DNA from: Sepiola atlantica
Taxonomy: Eukaryota; Mollusca; Cephalopoda; Sepiida; Sepiolidae
DNA length: 64,000 nt
Direction: 5' to 3'
Assembly (NCBI GenBank): GCA_963556195.1
Contig: OY744528.1
Span: 53,938,560 to 54,002,559, forward strand
A model generated the notes under the pieces. It had not been told where the DNA came from. It searched no databases and was given only the letters and a program-made list of their open reading frames with translations. Shown in pieces: positions 44,900 to 56,130 of the stretch. Each line of letters begins with the position of its first letter. The stretch's first letter is position 1. The translations under genes and the position numbers were made by a program.

Positions 44900-47440
44900 G
44901 ACGAAAATTGAGGTATTTAAAAGTGCCCGTTGGACAACATTAAACAGCAACAAGAACAACGCATTCGACTAAAAGAGAAATTCCAAGAAAAACAAATAGA
45001 ACAAATAAAATATCAAAAGAAAATGAATAAAAATTTTGAGAGAAACAATTAGAACAAATGAAAAACATTGAGGAAATTATACGAATTATCGGATAGGGGC
45101 AAAATGTTTAAGATTGAAGTGCATTTTCACAAAGCGGTATTTGGAGGGCTATCAATAAATGTAATTACGACTCTGAAAACGAAATTACGTTTGCTTCGTG
45201 TTTTAGACGATATGAAGATCTTTATATACAGACTGTGCGAACTGGACCGATTTAAAAAAGGTTTGTTTGCTATTAAGAATGTTGTATACAGTTGAATATA
45301 CCCAATTCGTCAGTTATATATTCCCACAAAAAAACAGCAATCTTACATTTGTTGAAGCAGTACTAAATTGTTTAGCCCTAAAACGTCTCTTTTTCACAAA
45401 AGCTGGAAATGTATGAATCTCACAATGAAAGGAGATGACAACTACACTACATTCGCTAGCGTAGTTAAAAAATACTGCAATGATTTCGAATTGTTGAGCG
45501 CTAACAATTTTAAATGTGTAATCTTCGCACATAGTTTAGTATCAAATATTGATGCTGAAATCAGAAAATGAACCTGATTTAACGCTTCAACATGTCGATG
45601 AGGACTGCCAACGTTTTACTAGTGTTCGCCAAGATTTAAGAGATACTAGACCACCCGTGACCCGTTGGGTCAGTTTGTTATATTAGCTATGGAATTCATG
45701 TATGTGCGTGACACTTGTGGAGAAAACAAAAAAACTATTTGATGAAATTAAATGTAATTGTTGAAAAAAGAATATAGATAGATTTCTATGCGTCGTTCTG
45801 TTTATTATAATTGTTTTTTTTTTAAATTACAGTTACTGAATTATAAGTGGTTGGCCATACTTATAGGTAAATATGCACTGAACAGGTACCATAATACTTA
45901 TTATAGTTAAATTCAAATTTTTATATATAATCTTTTAAATGAAATTGTTAGTTGAAAGTACAGTAAAATACAGGCGATTTGAGAAAGGAAGGGGGTACAA
46001 CCGGCTGTCTCGCGTACGTAACGAAAACAGAGGGAGTAGGAGTGGTGAAATCTGTGAGAGGAAAAGTGGGAGGTGGTTTCGTTCACCGCCGCTATTGATA
46101 TTAATAATGATTGTTGTTGTTTTGTTTGTTTGTTTTTGTTTTTTAAAAGGGAGAAGCTTTTTTGAAACTGCGGCAGACTTTACAAAGTCCTGCCGTTGAA
46201 TGTTTTTAGCCGTGGAGAAAACAAAAAAACTATTTGATGAAATTAAATGTAATTGTTTTATATTAAAAGCGATATAAACATTTCCAGAATGAAAAATTTC
46301 ATGCGTTCGTTAATCAGAATAGTGATTAACGGAATTGAAATAACAGATTGAGACGATGCTATTTACGCATGCGAAACCGGATGTTGAAAACCGGAAAGCT
46401 GAAAGCTGATTGCAAACATACAAGACAATAGAGTTTTAGTAGTATATAGATTGAGCAAAGCGGTATGCAACATATTAGAAAAATCCATAACAAAATTAAA
46501 AAAATTATTCACCAACTAAATTTGATCAACAAAAAAATAATAATTTGTCTCTCCTAAATCATGTTTTGATTGCGGGCAATTGCATTGGTACAAAGATTGT
46601 CCATATAAAATGAAAAACTGTTTAAATTGCGATCGCATGGGGTACAAAAATACACACTGTGCAGTTAAAAATAAAAATTTTAAAAGCTTTATTAAAATTG
46701 CTAAAAGTGACGAAGCTGAAAATATCAGGAAATTTGTGTGGATAAAAATATTAAATAAAAATATAAAGCTACAACTTGATTCTGACTCATATTTGTCAAT
46801 AATAAATCTTCAAACGTGAAAAATAAAATTGGAAAACCAACTTTGATGAGAACAAGCAAAATAGCTATAAGCGTAACTGCTGAATAAATAAAATTTAACG
46901 GCAAGCTAATATCTAACATTACATTAAAAATAAATTGAAAATGTTTGTAATGAACAACTCAAACAACCTCCTATTAACGGACTGGATGGAAATATTTCAA
47001 TTATGGAATATGTGCATAGAATCTTTCTGTCAAACTTGAAACTTTAAACGCCGAAGCAGAAAGATTAAAACAAAATTAAAAGGAACATTTTCGGAAGTTT
47101 TCTCTCGTGGACTGGGGAGATATAAAAAATTACTGCAAGTTTGAATTAAAACTAAATATTCAACCAGTTTTTAAAAAGGAAAAAAATGTTCTATTCGCGG
47201 CATTAAATCAGTTTGACGAGAAATTAAATAGATTTTAAGAAATGGGAGAATTATCGAATGTAGAGTACAGCGAGTGGGCTTCGCCTACAGTCTAAGTAAA
47301 AAAAACTTAAGAGATTCGTGTTTGTACAGACTCTGCGACAGGATTGAACTATGCACTAAAGGATTACCACTACCCTCTGCCTCGTCCAGAAGAGGATTTT
47401 GCTAAACTCAACGATAGAAAATATTAAAGATGTATTAGCA
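44900..47440 (+). pseudogene. degraded gag-pol of gypsy element 4
   Basis: Lys/Gln-rich leader sequence at 44930-45060 matches the style of the element 1 gag start. 45368-45571 reads SPKTSLFHKSWKCMNLTMKG and then FKCVIFAHSLVSNIDAEIRK, parallel to element 1. 46570-46650 has the zinc-knuckle pair (CNCDRM-type; LNCDRMGYKNTHC). 46770-46800 has LQLDSDSYLSIIN (protease). 47190-47420 has SEWASPTV and CTDSATGLNYALKDYHYPLP from the RT fingers. The sequence then fades. A 449-bp insertion bounded by a 46-bp duplication interrupts gag at 45763-46211. Confidence 0.8.
45717..46257. repeat. insertion flanked by a perfect 46-bp direct repeat
   Basis: 45717-45762 and 46212-46257 are identical (GTGGAGAAAACAAAAAAAC and onward), offset by 495. 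The sequence between contains AATGAAATTGTTAGTTGAAA, similar to the R1 arm at 35585. It interrupts the gag remnant of gypsy 4. Confidence 0.9.
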
Positions 47441-49199
47441 AACAGGTGAATTGCAATTAAATTTGACAATCACAGAAAATTAAAAATTACAAAAATTAAA
47501 AGGAAAAAATGAAAGACAAATTTGTGAAAATAGACCGTAATTAAAAGCAAGGATTTTAAAATTTTTAGAAATTAAAAACCGAAATATTTGTTGTTTGTGA
47601 TAATAATTTTTAATTTCATGACTTACAAAAACTACAACAAATGAATGTTCATGGTATTTGAAATAAGTTTTATAGTGAACAAACAAATTTTTTATAAGGG
47701 GGTTAAGTGTGTGTGTCTGTGTGTGTGTCTGTGTGTGTATACACGTTTGTGTTTCACATGAAAATTTAGTTTATCAGGCTAATTTGGCAGTAAGTCTGAC
47801 AAACTCCTATTGGGAGTGAAACACAAACGCTTCTGTGTAGCTACACAAAAACGTTTGTATTTCACTCCTATAAGTGATTTGCTTGCCATACGTATATTTT
47901 ATACTACTACTACTGCTACTACTACTAAGCTATACGTATTGAGAACTTTGAAGTAAATACTGAAACAAATACAATATATACAATATATTATTTTATAATC
48001 TATTATATTAAGGAGAGATGTATGTATGTATGTATGTATGTATGTATGTATGCACAAGGCTACGAAACTACGCGACACAGCCTCATAAATTTGGAATCTC
48101 CTTCATCTGCATTCTTTTGGACACATAATACATATAATTAGAAAAAGATATTGGTTTTATAACATTGGTCCATCTAAGCATGTGCGCATCATATTGCACT
48201 TCCGTTATAAGCATCGAATATATTTTTCCGTTTCAATGCCAAGATAAAAGACACAGCGAAGTTTTAATGATGTAGAATTCACTGAAACTGTAAGTAAAAC
48301 ACAAAACATAACTTCAACCGACTTTATCTGTTTATAACACATACTTATTATTTTTAACACATACAAAACAAAAAGAAAAAAACATGTAGTGTTTCATTAC
48401 GGTAAACCGAGAGAAATGTGCCACTAAAACATGTAATGTTAAAGGCGTCTTAACATAAATAAAATTAAAATAAACCTTTCCTAAAAACGAACCCAAAATG
48501 CATTTAACTTGAAAATCCTATCCAAAAAATATCTTATCGATATTCGAAAATAAAATACAAATAAATCTTTCGTAAAAACTAACCCGTGGTGCTTCTACAG
48601 AATTTGAACCGCACCAAATTACTCCACGAGGGCAGAGTTATACAAATTGATTCGTTTTGTTCATTGTAATAATTCCTTGCTTATTTATATGTCGGATAAA
48701 ATTATATTTTCTTTCCCATAAGCAAATATGAGTATTTAAACTAAAAAAAAAACCTTTAAAGAAATTTTATGTTCTTTGCTTTCACTGCGACGACGACTGT
48801 TTTTCAGTAATGCAGCATTGGTTGTTTTTTTGTTGTTTGTTTACAACAAAATGTGTTTACTTATTTTTTTCTCTTTAAAACACATCAGATGTATTTTAAA
48901 TAGTACAAAATTGGTTGCTTCAGTTTTTTTTCTGTTCTTCAAATATCAACACAATATTTTTCTTTATAACAAAATGTTTTTTAAAATTCTTTTGTACTTT
49001 AAAAATCACCACATGTGTAAATTAATTGTAAAAGGGTGTATCATTTTACGTTATGAAACTGATCAGTCATTTTAAAAGCTAAAATAATTCTTGCATGTTT
49101 ACAAATTGGGCAAAGCAGTTGATATTTTGCTGCAATTATTGTTTAAATTTTTTATTGTTAAGTTAAGTAATTAAGAAACATTTTAGCTTTTAGATATTT
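47441..49199. other. noncoding, with microsatellites and a hairpin
   Basis: Holds TG-rich repeats (47707-47742), a stem at 47819-47875 (GGAGTGAAACACAAACG against CGTTTGTATTTCACTCC), (TAC)n-like repeats at 47902-47930 and (ATGT)n at 48017-48051. 49015-49100 is an inverted copy of 52378-52465. The 99-codon Phe/Leu/Lys-rich frame at 48776-49075 has no family resemblance. Confidence 0.6.
48017..48051. repeat. (ATGT)n microsatellite
   Basis: Pure tetranucleotide repeat, about eight units. Confidence 0.97.
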
Positions 49200-49239
49200 A
49201 CAGTAGCCAAAGAAGTAAGGAATTTGAGAATCCAGTCCC

Positions 49240-49950
49240 ACAGCCACAGGATTTTGCTTCATCTCTGCACGGTTGTAAGACCTTCTCCAAACTGGACCTA
49301 GATAAGGCTTACCATCAGATTCCACTGAATCCTGCCGACATACCCAAAACGGCGGTAACAACTCCTTTTGGAGTGTTTGAATTGCTGACTATGCCTTTCA
49401 GTTTGCAAAACGCGGCTAGTACCTTTCAACGCTTCATGGACGAAGTAGTGCGAGATCTTGACTTTGTCTATCATTGACGACATTGGTGTGGCAAGTGCCT
49501 CAGCTGAGGAACATGTCACCCATTTCCGCCGACTGTTTAAACGGTTCCAGCAATACCAGATGAGGATTAACCTTGGTAAATGTGTTTTTGGTACTTCGTC
49601 ACTAGTTTTCTTGGGCCACATTATCAGCCCTGAAGGCATATCTCCCTTGCCTGAAAAAGTTAAGGCTCTACAAGACCTTCAACCACCCACTTCACTTCGC
49701 CAACTAAGGCACTTCCTCGGTCTGTTAAACTATTACAGACGTTTTAGCCACACTGTGCGGATCTCCTGTCTCCTCTTTCCGAAAAATGAACAGATTTCAC
49801 TGAATGATATTCAGCTGAAAACTTTCACTGAAGTGAAGGAAAAACTAGCGACATCCTTTCTTGTACATCCTGCATCCAATGCCCAGTTTTCACTAGTCGT
49901 TCATGCATCGGGTACAGCTGTAGGTGCAATGTTGCAACAGCAGCACTAAG
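49240..49950 (+). pseudogene. RT and start of RNase H, gypsy element 5
   Basis: 49240-49455 gives CKTFSKLDLDKAYHQIPLN and TPFGVFELLTMPFSLQNAAS. After a shift, the frame 49458-49949 carries IIDDIGVASASAEEHVTHF; the DD pair of the catalytic box is kept. It continues through GKCVFGTSSLVFLGHIISPE and LRQLRHFLGLLNYYRRF. RNase H begins FSLVVHASGTAVGAML, where the first catalytic Asp (VTDAS in relatives) is His. The frame stops at 49947 and the rest of RNase H is deleted. Confidence 0.88.
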
Positions 49951-50019
49951 GTAAACTACAACCGCTCGTTTGGCCGAGAACTACTGGCAATGTACCTCGC
50001 AGTGAAACACTTTTAGCAT

Positions 50020-51200
50020 TCACTCGAGGACCGAATATGAGGCACGACATCAGTGCCTGGACACGTTCCTGCGTATCCTGCCAAAAGTCAAAGGTGCACA
50101 AGCATATCCGTGCACCGCTTGGAACATTCAGCACTCCAGACGCTCGGTTCAGCTATATTCACATTGATCTGGTTGGCCGGTCAGGCAGGGATTTACTTAA
50201 CTACTGACCTATATAGACCGCTTTATACGGTGGCCTGAAGCAATTCCCATAAAAGACATTTCGGCTGAATCTATAGCGTGAGCCCTTATATGGGGCTGGT
50301 TATCGCGTTACGGAGTTCCCACAACTATTACCACCGACTGTGGTGGACAGTTTGAATATTACCTATTCCAGGAACTTTCCAGGATTATAGGGATTAAACG
50401 AACCGTACTACTAGCTATCACCAGCTTCTAACGGAATAATAGAACGCTTCCATCATCAATTGAAAGCCACGTTGCGTGCTTATCCTGACCAATAGCGATG
50501 GAGCGAGTACGTACCTATTGTTCTTCTTGGTTGTTGCTCTGCGATCAAAGAGGACCTCGGATACTCTCCAGCCGAACTTGTTCATGGACTTCCTCTATCG
50601 TTGCCGGGTCAGATGCTGACCTTGATAGATTTAACAGCAACAAATACAGCTCTGTACGTAAACAGGCTGCGAGCTTACTTTAATGAGCTTCCACTTATGC
50701 ACTCTAAGCAACAGACCATTAAATCTTCGGTCCCAAAAGACATTTCGTCATTACCTCATGCTTTTGTTAGAAAAGACTCCGTGAAAGCCCCTCTTACCCC
50801 TCTTTATACTGGTCCTTATCGTGTGCTTTCACGTACTGACAAACTTTTCACTCTTGACATTGGTGGCAAAAAAGACACTGTATCCATTGACAGGGTGAAA
50901 AGAGCCTTTCTAAACACAGAAACATCTAAGCTCCATATTCCCCCTACTGTGCATCAAACAGCTGTAGCTACAACTGTACTGTTGGAAACCCCTAAAGTCA
51001 ATTATTCATCACCACACGTAGTGGTCGGCAAGTACATTGCCCAAAAAAATTGTGTAGAACTATATATATATAGAATCAGCTTTTTTGAGTCCTTGTACTC
51101 TATTATGCAATTACTATTTTTTTTAAAAACTGCTTTTCACAGAAAAGATAAACATTTTTTTAAATCTACTTTTCAAAGAAAAGACAAATTTTTTCAATAA
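50020..51200 (+). pseudogene. integrase of gypsy element 5
   Basis: Readable in shifting frames: SCVSCQKSKVHKH (the CC of the zinc motif, near 50070-50100), FSYIHIDLVG (first catalytic Asp, near 50155), TTDCGGQFEYYLF (second Asp, near 50335) and NGIIERFHHQLKATLRAY (Glu, near 50430). The clean frame 50601-51200 covers the C-terminal part with LYTGPYRVLSRTDKLFTLDI and VSIDRVKRAFL. All three DDE residues are visible, but stops and shifts separate them. Confidence 0.85.
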
Positions 51201-51500
51201 ATACTTTTCACAGAGAAGACAAACTTTTTCCAAAAAAATATTTTTCACAAAAATACAAACATTTTTCAAAAAAAAAAATACGTTTCACTGAAATGAAAGA
51301 CATTTTTCCTAAAAATATTTTTTTCGAAAAGCCTTTTTTCAAAAATATTTTTTGCAGAAAAGGCATAAACCTTTTCCCTGCAAGGCAAAAAACATTTTTT
51401 TAAATTCTGAATTGACAAATTTTGTATTTTGTATTTTTGTTTTTTCCCACTGCTACACTTCCTTTTCTTCCTGTCGGCTTTCAGCCTAAGATGGGGGCGA

Positions 51501-51930
51501 TGTAGCAGTCATAAATTAGATTTACTTTGTAATGCGTATCAGTGTCCCTGTGAGCTGGTTTGGCTAATCAGCTCACAGGACGCATTGATATCATTTTGAA
51601 CTCCCTTAGGATATTGCAGACGAAGAGCAGACAGTACCCTGGCACTAGCCAGGAAAATCGCCTCAGCCTCTCTCCTGTCTCCTTCTCCACTGAACGCTCA
51701 CGGCGCCTGCTATCTTTGCCTGAAGATATTTGAACTAAGAACTTAATTCCTTCTCCTTCATTCGGACACTGTCCAAAGTTTCTTCCACCTATATTAAAAG
51801 GTATAGGTAACCTTTTATCCGAATAACCCCCTTTCGTTGTTGTTGTTGTAAAAAAGGTTTCGTTATTTCGTTAATTCATTTCGTGTGTTGAACAATAAGA
51901 TAAGAGATAACAAATCCCGCTATTCTTACA
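51501..51930 (+). mobile_element. 3' LTR of gypsy element 5
   Basis: It starts TGTAGCAGTCATAA immediately after the polypurine tract. A likely end is CTATTCTTACA at 51930, giving 430 bp. An internal pair TGTGAGCTGGTTTGG and CAGCTCACAGGA forms a short stem near 51552-51580. There is no second LTR for comparison, so the right boundary is a guess. Confidence 0.6.
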
Positions 51931-52649
51931 GAATTATTATTTATTAGATATTTAGTATCGCGTCATACAAATCAAACCGTCTACAATCTGTTACTTTTTT
52001 TCACATTGTGCTTAACTACAACCTATTCTGGCCGAAATAAAATAAAATATGTTCATCTGCTAAAATTATTTGCTGTTTAAACCATGTATAAGTCGCTATA
52101 ACTTTATTAAGAAAAAACACTTGGTGCTTCTACCGAATTTTAATGGAACCAAAACGACTTCTGCCAGACAAACCCAAAAATTTACGTTAAAGTTAAAAAA
52201 CGCAATTTTTTTCAACTATTTTAGAAGTACCTAAAACTTTTACGCACAATTTAACATTTCTAACTTTTTCAAATTCCTTATTAGAAATAAGGAATTTTTG
52301 AAGCAAATCATCAATTTGTATTCTGTGCCTCCTTCGTAGAATCGGATTCGCCCAATTTAATTTCTAGCATGAATTACAAATTGTAAAAATCCAAGAATTA
52401 TTTTACCAAGTGGAGGATCAGTTTCGTATACAAATTTTACGTAAAATGATACACCCTTTCTAAATTAGTTAACATTGCTTTCAAACCGGTTTATACATGC
52501 GAGTGATTCTAGAAGGATTTCTCCCGCACTGACCAAGGACAGGAAAAATAAATTGTAACATCATAACAGATACTACACTTAGCTCCTAGCAAAATAGCAA
52601 GTCAATTGGATTAACTACATTAAGCCTACCACTAACTCTAAGTCTGGGT
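51931..52649. other. noncoding repeat-derived sequence
   Basis: 52378-52465 is an inverted copy of 49015-49100. 52100-52150 resembles 48580-48630 in direct orientation (TGGTGCTTCTAC). 52500-52620 resembles 60190-60400. There is no gene. Confidence 0.55.
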
Positions 52650-53195
52650 GGCAACATTCATTTTTTCAATCACTTTTTTTCTTCGTTTTTTTTCATTCAT
52701 TTCTTTTTTCATCTATTTTGTCATTCATTCATCTTTTATTCCTTCATTTTTTATTCATTTATTTTTACTTTCAGTTTTTTCATTCTTTTTGTTTTGCTTC
52801 AATTTCTTTTATTCACTTTTTTCATCATTTTCTTTTCATTCATGTCTTAATTCTTTCTTTTTCATTAAGTCTTTCATTCACTTTTTCATTAAGTTGTTCA
52901 TTAAGTTTTTCATCCACTTTTTCTTTCATTTTTTCATTTCTGTTTTCATTTACTTTTTTTATTCATTATTTTTCTATACTTTTTCAGTAATTTTTTTATA
53001 TTCATTATTTTCCATTCATTTTTTCATTCAATTTTTTTCATTCACTTTTCATTCATTTTTTTATTCATATTTTCATTCATTTTTGTTTCATTCATTTCGC
53101 ATACATTCAATTTTTTCATTGACTTCTTCATTCATATGAATTTTTCACTCTTTTTGTTTTCATTCATTTTACATCTATTTTTTCATTCATTTTTT
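52650..53195. repeat. degenerate (TTCATT)n low-complexity tract
   Basis: TTCATTCATTTTT variants repeat throughout. The 163-codon frame read from it is almost only Phe, Ser, His, Ile and Leu, and has no protein signature. Confidence 0.93.
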
Positions 53196-53850
53196 TTCAT
53201 TCGTATGAATATCCTGGATAGAGCAAAAGTTTTTGGATAAAAAACTCCGGGAGCCATAATTCAAAGTGCTCAATATTCAGGATAGAGCAGGTATTAACCC
53301 AAAAGTGTTCATAATAGTGCTCAATATCATAGATAGAGCAGGGGTGTTTAAACGCAGTGTTGCCCGGGATAAAGACTTCTCTCTCGTTTTTTTTTAAATG
53401 TTGTATATCCCCTTGGAGCCATAATTCAAAGTGCTTAATCTTCATATTATTGTGAAATGAGGTGTGGAGATAAGAAATTAGTAATTTACCGGGACCATTT
53501 GTTCTATCGGCATTGTCCGCGATCCAAAATTGTAAGATTACTAAAGTAAGTAGTATATAGTAGATCTCTTTGGACTATTGAATTCATCAACATTACATAT
53601 TTTCTTAGTGTGTTAAAATGAAGGAGGGGGAAATTAAGAATTGACAGAACCATTTCTTCTACGTTGTCCGGGATCAAAAATTGTAAGATTTCAGTATTAA
53701 TTTTGGTAACTGGTATATATTACATCTCTTCGAACTATTGTCTTTATCAACATCATTTATCTTTATATCATTCTGAAATATGGGGAAAAGAAATTAGGAA
53801 TAGACCGGGACTATTAGTTTTACTCGGCATTGTCCGGGATCAATAATCAT
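53196..53850. repeat. tandem repeats of about 157-165 bp
   Basis: AAATTA followed by a CCGGGACCATT-like phrase recurs at 53475, 53631 and 53791 (periods 156 and 160), each with GCATTGTCCGGGATC and a TCTCTTCGAACTATTG-type block. Upstream, GAGCCATAATTCAAAGTGCT occurs at 53251 and 53416 (165 apart). Confidence 0.85.
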
Positions 53851-54290
53851 TATCAACATTATTTCTCTTCATACTTTGATTTTAACAGTACTTTTGGCAG
53901 TTCTGTCACGGTCTCCTTACTAACAGTATTAAAACAGAAAGGGAGAAAGATAAAGAGACGGTTAGAGAGAGGAAGAGAGATAGAAGTTTTACCATAAAAA
54001 TGTTACACATGCTATTTTTATGGTAAAAAAAATATATATATATATATGTGTGTGTTTAATAGATGATATTAAAAATGATTAGCTTTACTGCAGTTTCATG
54101 GCATCACAATCATACATATGACATCAAAGTAGAGCAAATAGGTTATGTGTATAACTCCTTACTTGGAAAAATTTTACCATGATTCAAGTTTTCTCATGTG
54201 TCTGTAAGATATGTTTATTAGACATATATAGCTAGAACAAAATATAGAGATGATGTTACAGAAGACATGTATTCTTAGATATAATTTTTC

Positions 54291-54293
<3 letters not shown>
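53851..54293. other. noncoding AT-rich sequence
   Basis: Includes a GA-rich run (53938-53987), a short stem (TACCATAAAAATG against ATTTTTATGGTA, 53990-54026) and a small (TA)n tract at 54029-54047. No gene was seen. Confidence 0.6.

Positions 54294-54346
<53 letters not shown>
54294..54346. repeat. (TA)n microsatellite
   Basis: Uninterrupted TA repeats. Confidence 0.97.
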
Positions 54347-54348
<2 letters not shown>

Positions 54349-54410
54349 TGTGTCAGGTTGTATATGAAAAGAAATCAAATAAAGTGCTCGATCATATAAG
54401 AGAGCTAATA

Positions 54411-54548
54411 TAATTTATTTAGATACTGTATATTACATATTTCAGCAATGTACCGCGGTTTCATCCAAAAGGATGTCTAAATCTGCCCTTTTGGATGAAA
54501 CCACGGTACATTGCTGAAATATGTAATACACAGTATCTAAATAAATTA
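54411..54548. repeat. 62-bp inverted repeat with 14-nt loop (hairpin)
   Basis: Arms 54411-54472 and 54487-54548 pair at 60 of 62 positions; both exceptions are transitions that an RNA hairpin could tolerate as G-U on one strand. The arms contain GGTTTCATCCAAAAGG and CCTTTTGGATGAAACC. It is followed by a short (TA)n tract. Confidence 0.95.
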
Positions 54549-54575
54549 TATATATATATACTTCTTTTCGTGATG

Positions 54576-54667
54576 GGCACATTCGGATTTCAAATCTCGG
54601 CTTGGATACACTAGCTACGTTAAGCCACATTGATGAGTCGTAGATGACGACTATCTATCGTGGATGC

Positions 54668-54668
<1 letters not shown>
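54576..54668 (+). ncRNA. second hammerhead-like / B-box unit (degenerate)
   Basis: The unit starts GGGCACATTCGG and ends GTGGATGCCC, so its ends are complementary (GGGCA/TGCCC). Inside are a B-box-like GGATTTCAAATCTCGGC, then CTAGCTACGTTAAGCCAC, TTGATGA (54630-54636), GTCGTAGATGAC (54637-54648) and GACT where GAAA is needed. CCAC before and GTGG after the core could form stem I. It shares CTAGCTAC, TGATGAGTCGTAGATGACGA and the B-box layout with 16117-16175. The two changed core positions make self-cleavage unlikely here. Confidence 0.45.

Positions 54669-54669
<1 letters not shown>

Positions 54670-54703
<34 letters not shown>
54670..54703. repeat. (TA)n microsatellite
   Basis: TA repeats directly after the end of the hammerhead-like unit. 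Confidence 0.97.
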
Positions 54704-54707
<4 letters not shown>

Positions 54708-54849
54708 TTTCATTAAGATATTTCTGATAACAAATAATTGACTAGTCTAGTTTTTTTTTTTCTTTTCAATTTCTATTGTTTTCTAACAAGTAACCTCATT
54801 TTGAGATTAAGAGTATCCTAATGAAATCATGCTTTGCTTGAAAGTTTTC

Positions 54850-54885
54850 GACCGACAACTCGGTCTATTGACCGAGTTGTCGGTC
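54850..54885. repeat. perfect 16-bp hairpin
   Basis: GACCGACAACTCGGTC, loop TATT, then GACCGAGTTGTCGGTC. Fully complementary and GC-rich for this window. Confidence 0.95.
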
Positions 54886-55746
54886 AAAAGAAAAAGAAGA
54901 GTAATACACAGACAGTTTATGTCTTTGTACAATTGGTGAAATATAGAATGTGTGTGTGAAAGTATGTAAATAAACATATTCCTATATTATTTGTATATGT
55001 ATATATACTTATATATATTGCCTATGTGTCTTTTTACCTTGTTCATAGAATCTGATATTTTCTGTTTGATATAAAATTATACATGTGAATTAGATAGAGA
55101 GATTAAGTTTCAATCTCGGCCGAATCAACATACTAACTTGCACATTTCTATGTTTTTTTATTTATTTCTGATTGCATCTGAGTATGCGTGTTTGTATGTG
55201 TATTCCTATTTGTGTTCGAAGGCAAAAGACATCTTATTATCTCGCTTCCTCCACACTCAGTTTTTATACAAACTTCTGAGTATTAGAAATTGGCAACGGA
55301 TGAAGTATTAACGAACGAAGAAAAAAATAAAACTATGCAATATTTTTCTTCTCTTCTTAAATTCCCTAGTTGTTTTTGAGGATAAAAAAACTCAGCAAGG
55401 TGGGGAGGGGCAGAGTGTTGCATTGGGATAAAAGAGAAAAAAAGGAAGAATGGCTAAGTTGAACACCTTCTTAATTGAAAGGCTGTCCACAGGATCAAAG
55501 AAACATTCTGCAAACAGCAAAGAATGCTTTTGCTGAAAACAATTCTGTCAAAGAGGTACCTGATTTGAGCTCTATCATTTCAAATTTGGTTATTAAGAAT
55601 AATATACAATGTTATAGACAGGCATCTTGGTACAAGAGAACAGAAACCTTTTTAAACAAACAACAGCTTATTGATTAATGTTCGTGGCAAAATAACACAA
55701 AAGAGATATATTTTTTATATATAAATTAGAAACAAAAAGTATAATA
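54886..55746. other. noncoding sequence
   Basis: No gene was recognised. A TTTCAATCTCGGCC sequence near 55108 is a weak B-box look-alike. Confidence 0.5.
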
Positions 55747-56130
55747 TATATCAGGTCACCTCATAAGTTCTGTTCACGTTGTTATTTTTTAACATTTAAT
55801 AGTAAGTGAACATTTTAGTGGAACTAAATAATATTTACATATCATATTTGTATATTTGGACACATTTAACCTCATAAACTTAATTCAAATTTCACTGTTG
55901 AAATACTTTAAAATTTTAAAGTATCGAAGGAGCATTAAAGGCAGAGAATGCTTTATGAGTTTTCAAAAAGTTAACTCAGCAGCTGAAGCAACTCAAAATA
56001 TTCACTCGGCTTATGGAGAGAAATGCCTGAATGAAAGAACATCCAGAAGAGGATTTACAAAGTTCAGAAATCGAAATTTCGCCCTTGAAGGTTAAAACAG
56101 ACTAGGACATCCAATTTAGTTTGATGTAGA
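55747..56130 (+). mobile_element. mariner 5' fragment with transposase N-terminus
   Basis: TATCAGGTCACCTCATAAGT at about 55748 looks like a mariner terminal repeat. The frame 55856-56095 contains FQKVNSAAEATQNIHSAYGE and LNERTSRRGFTKFRNRNF, the N-terminal helix-turn-helix domain with the usual NSAAEAT-NI-YG wording. The catalytic part and right end are missing. Its terminal repeat differs from the mariner at 18161, so it is a separate family. Confidence 0.75.

Larger units (their letters stand above)
49200..51930 (+). mobile_element. 3' half of a CsRn1-like Ty3/gypsy element (element 5)
   Basis: RT starts in mid-domain near 49240. Thumb, RNase H trace, integrase pieces, a polypurine tract (AAGATGGGGGCGA, 51488-51500) and a 3' LTR follow. 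The RT/integrase wording (KLDLDKAYHQIPLNPADIPK, LRQLRHFLGLLNYYRRF) differs from elements 1-4 and matches the CsRn1-type lineage known from flatworms and molluscs. The 5' half is absent. Confidence 0.85.

Noticed and set aside
48230..48300. Possible exon before GTAAGT near 48290
   Set aside because: A weak acceptor-like CAAG and a short frame only; not better than background.
48776..49075. 99-codon Phe/Leu/Lys frame
   Set aside because: AT-rich chance frame; part of it overlaps the inverted repeat shared with 52378-52465.
52648..53139. 163-codon plus-strand frame rich in Phe/Ser/His
   Set aside because: It is a direct translation of the degenerate TTCATT repeat, with no domain or membrane-protein logic.
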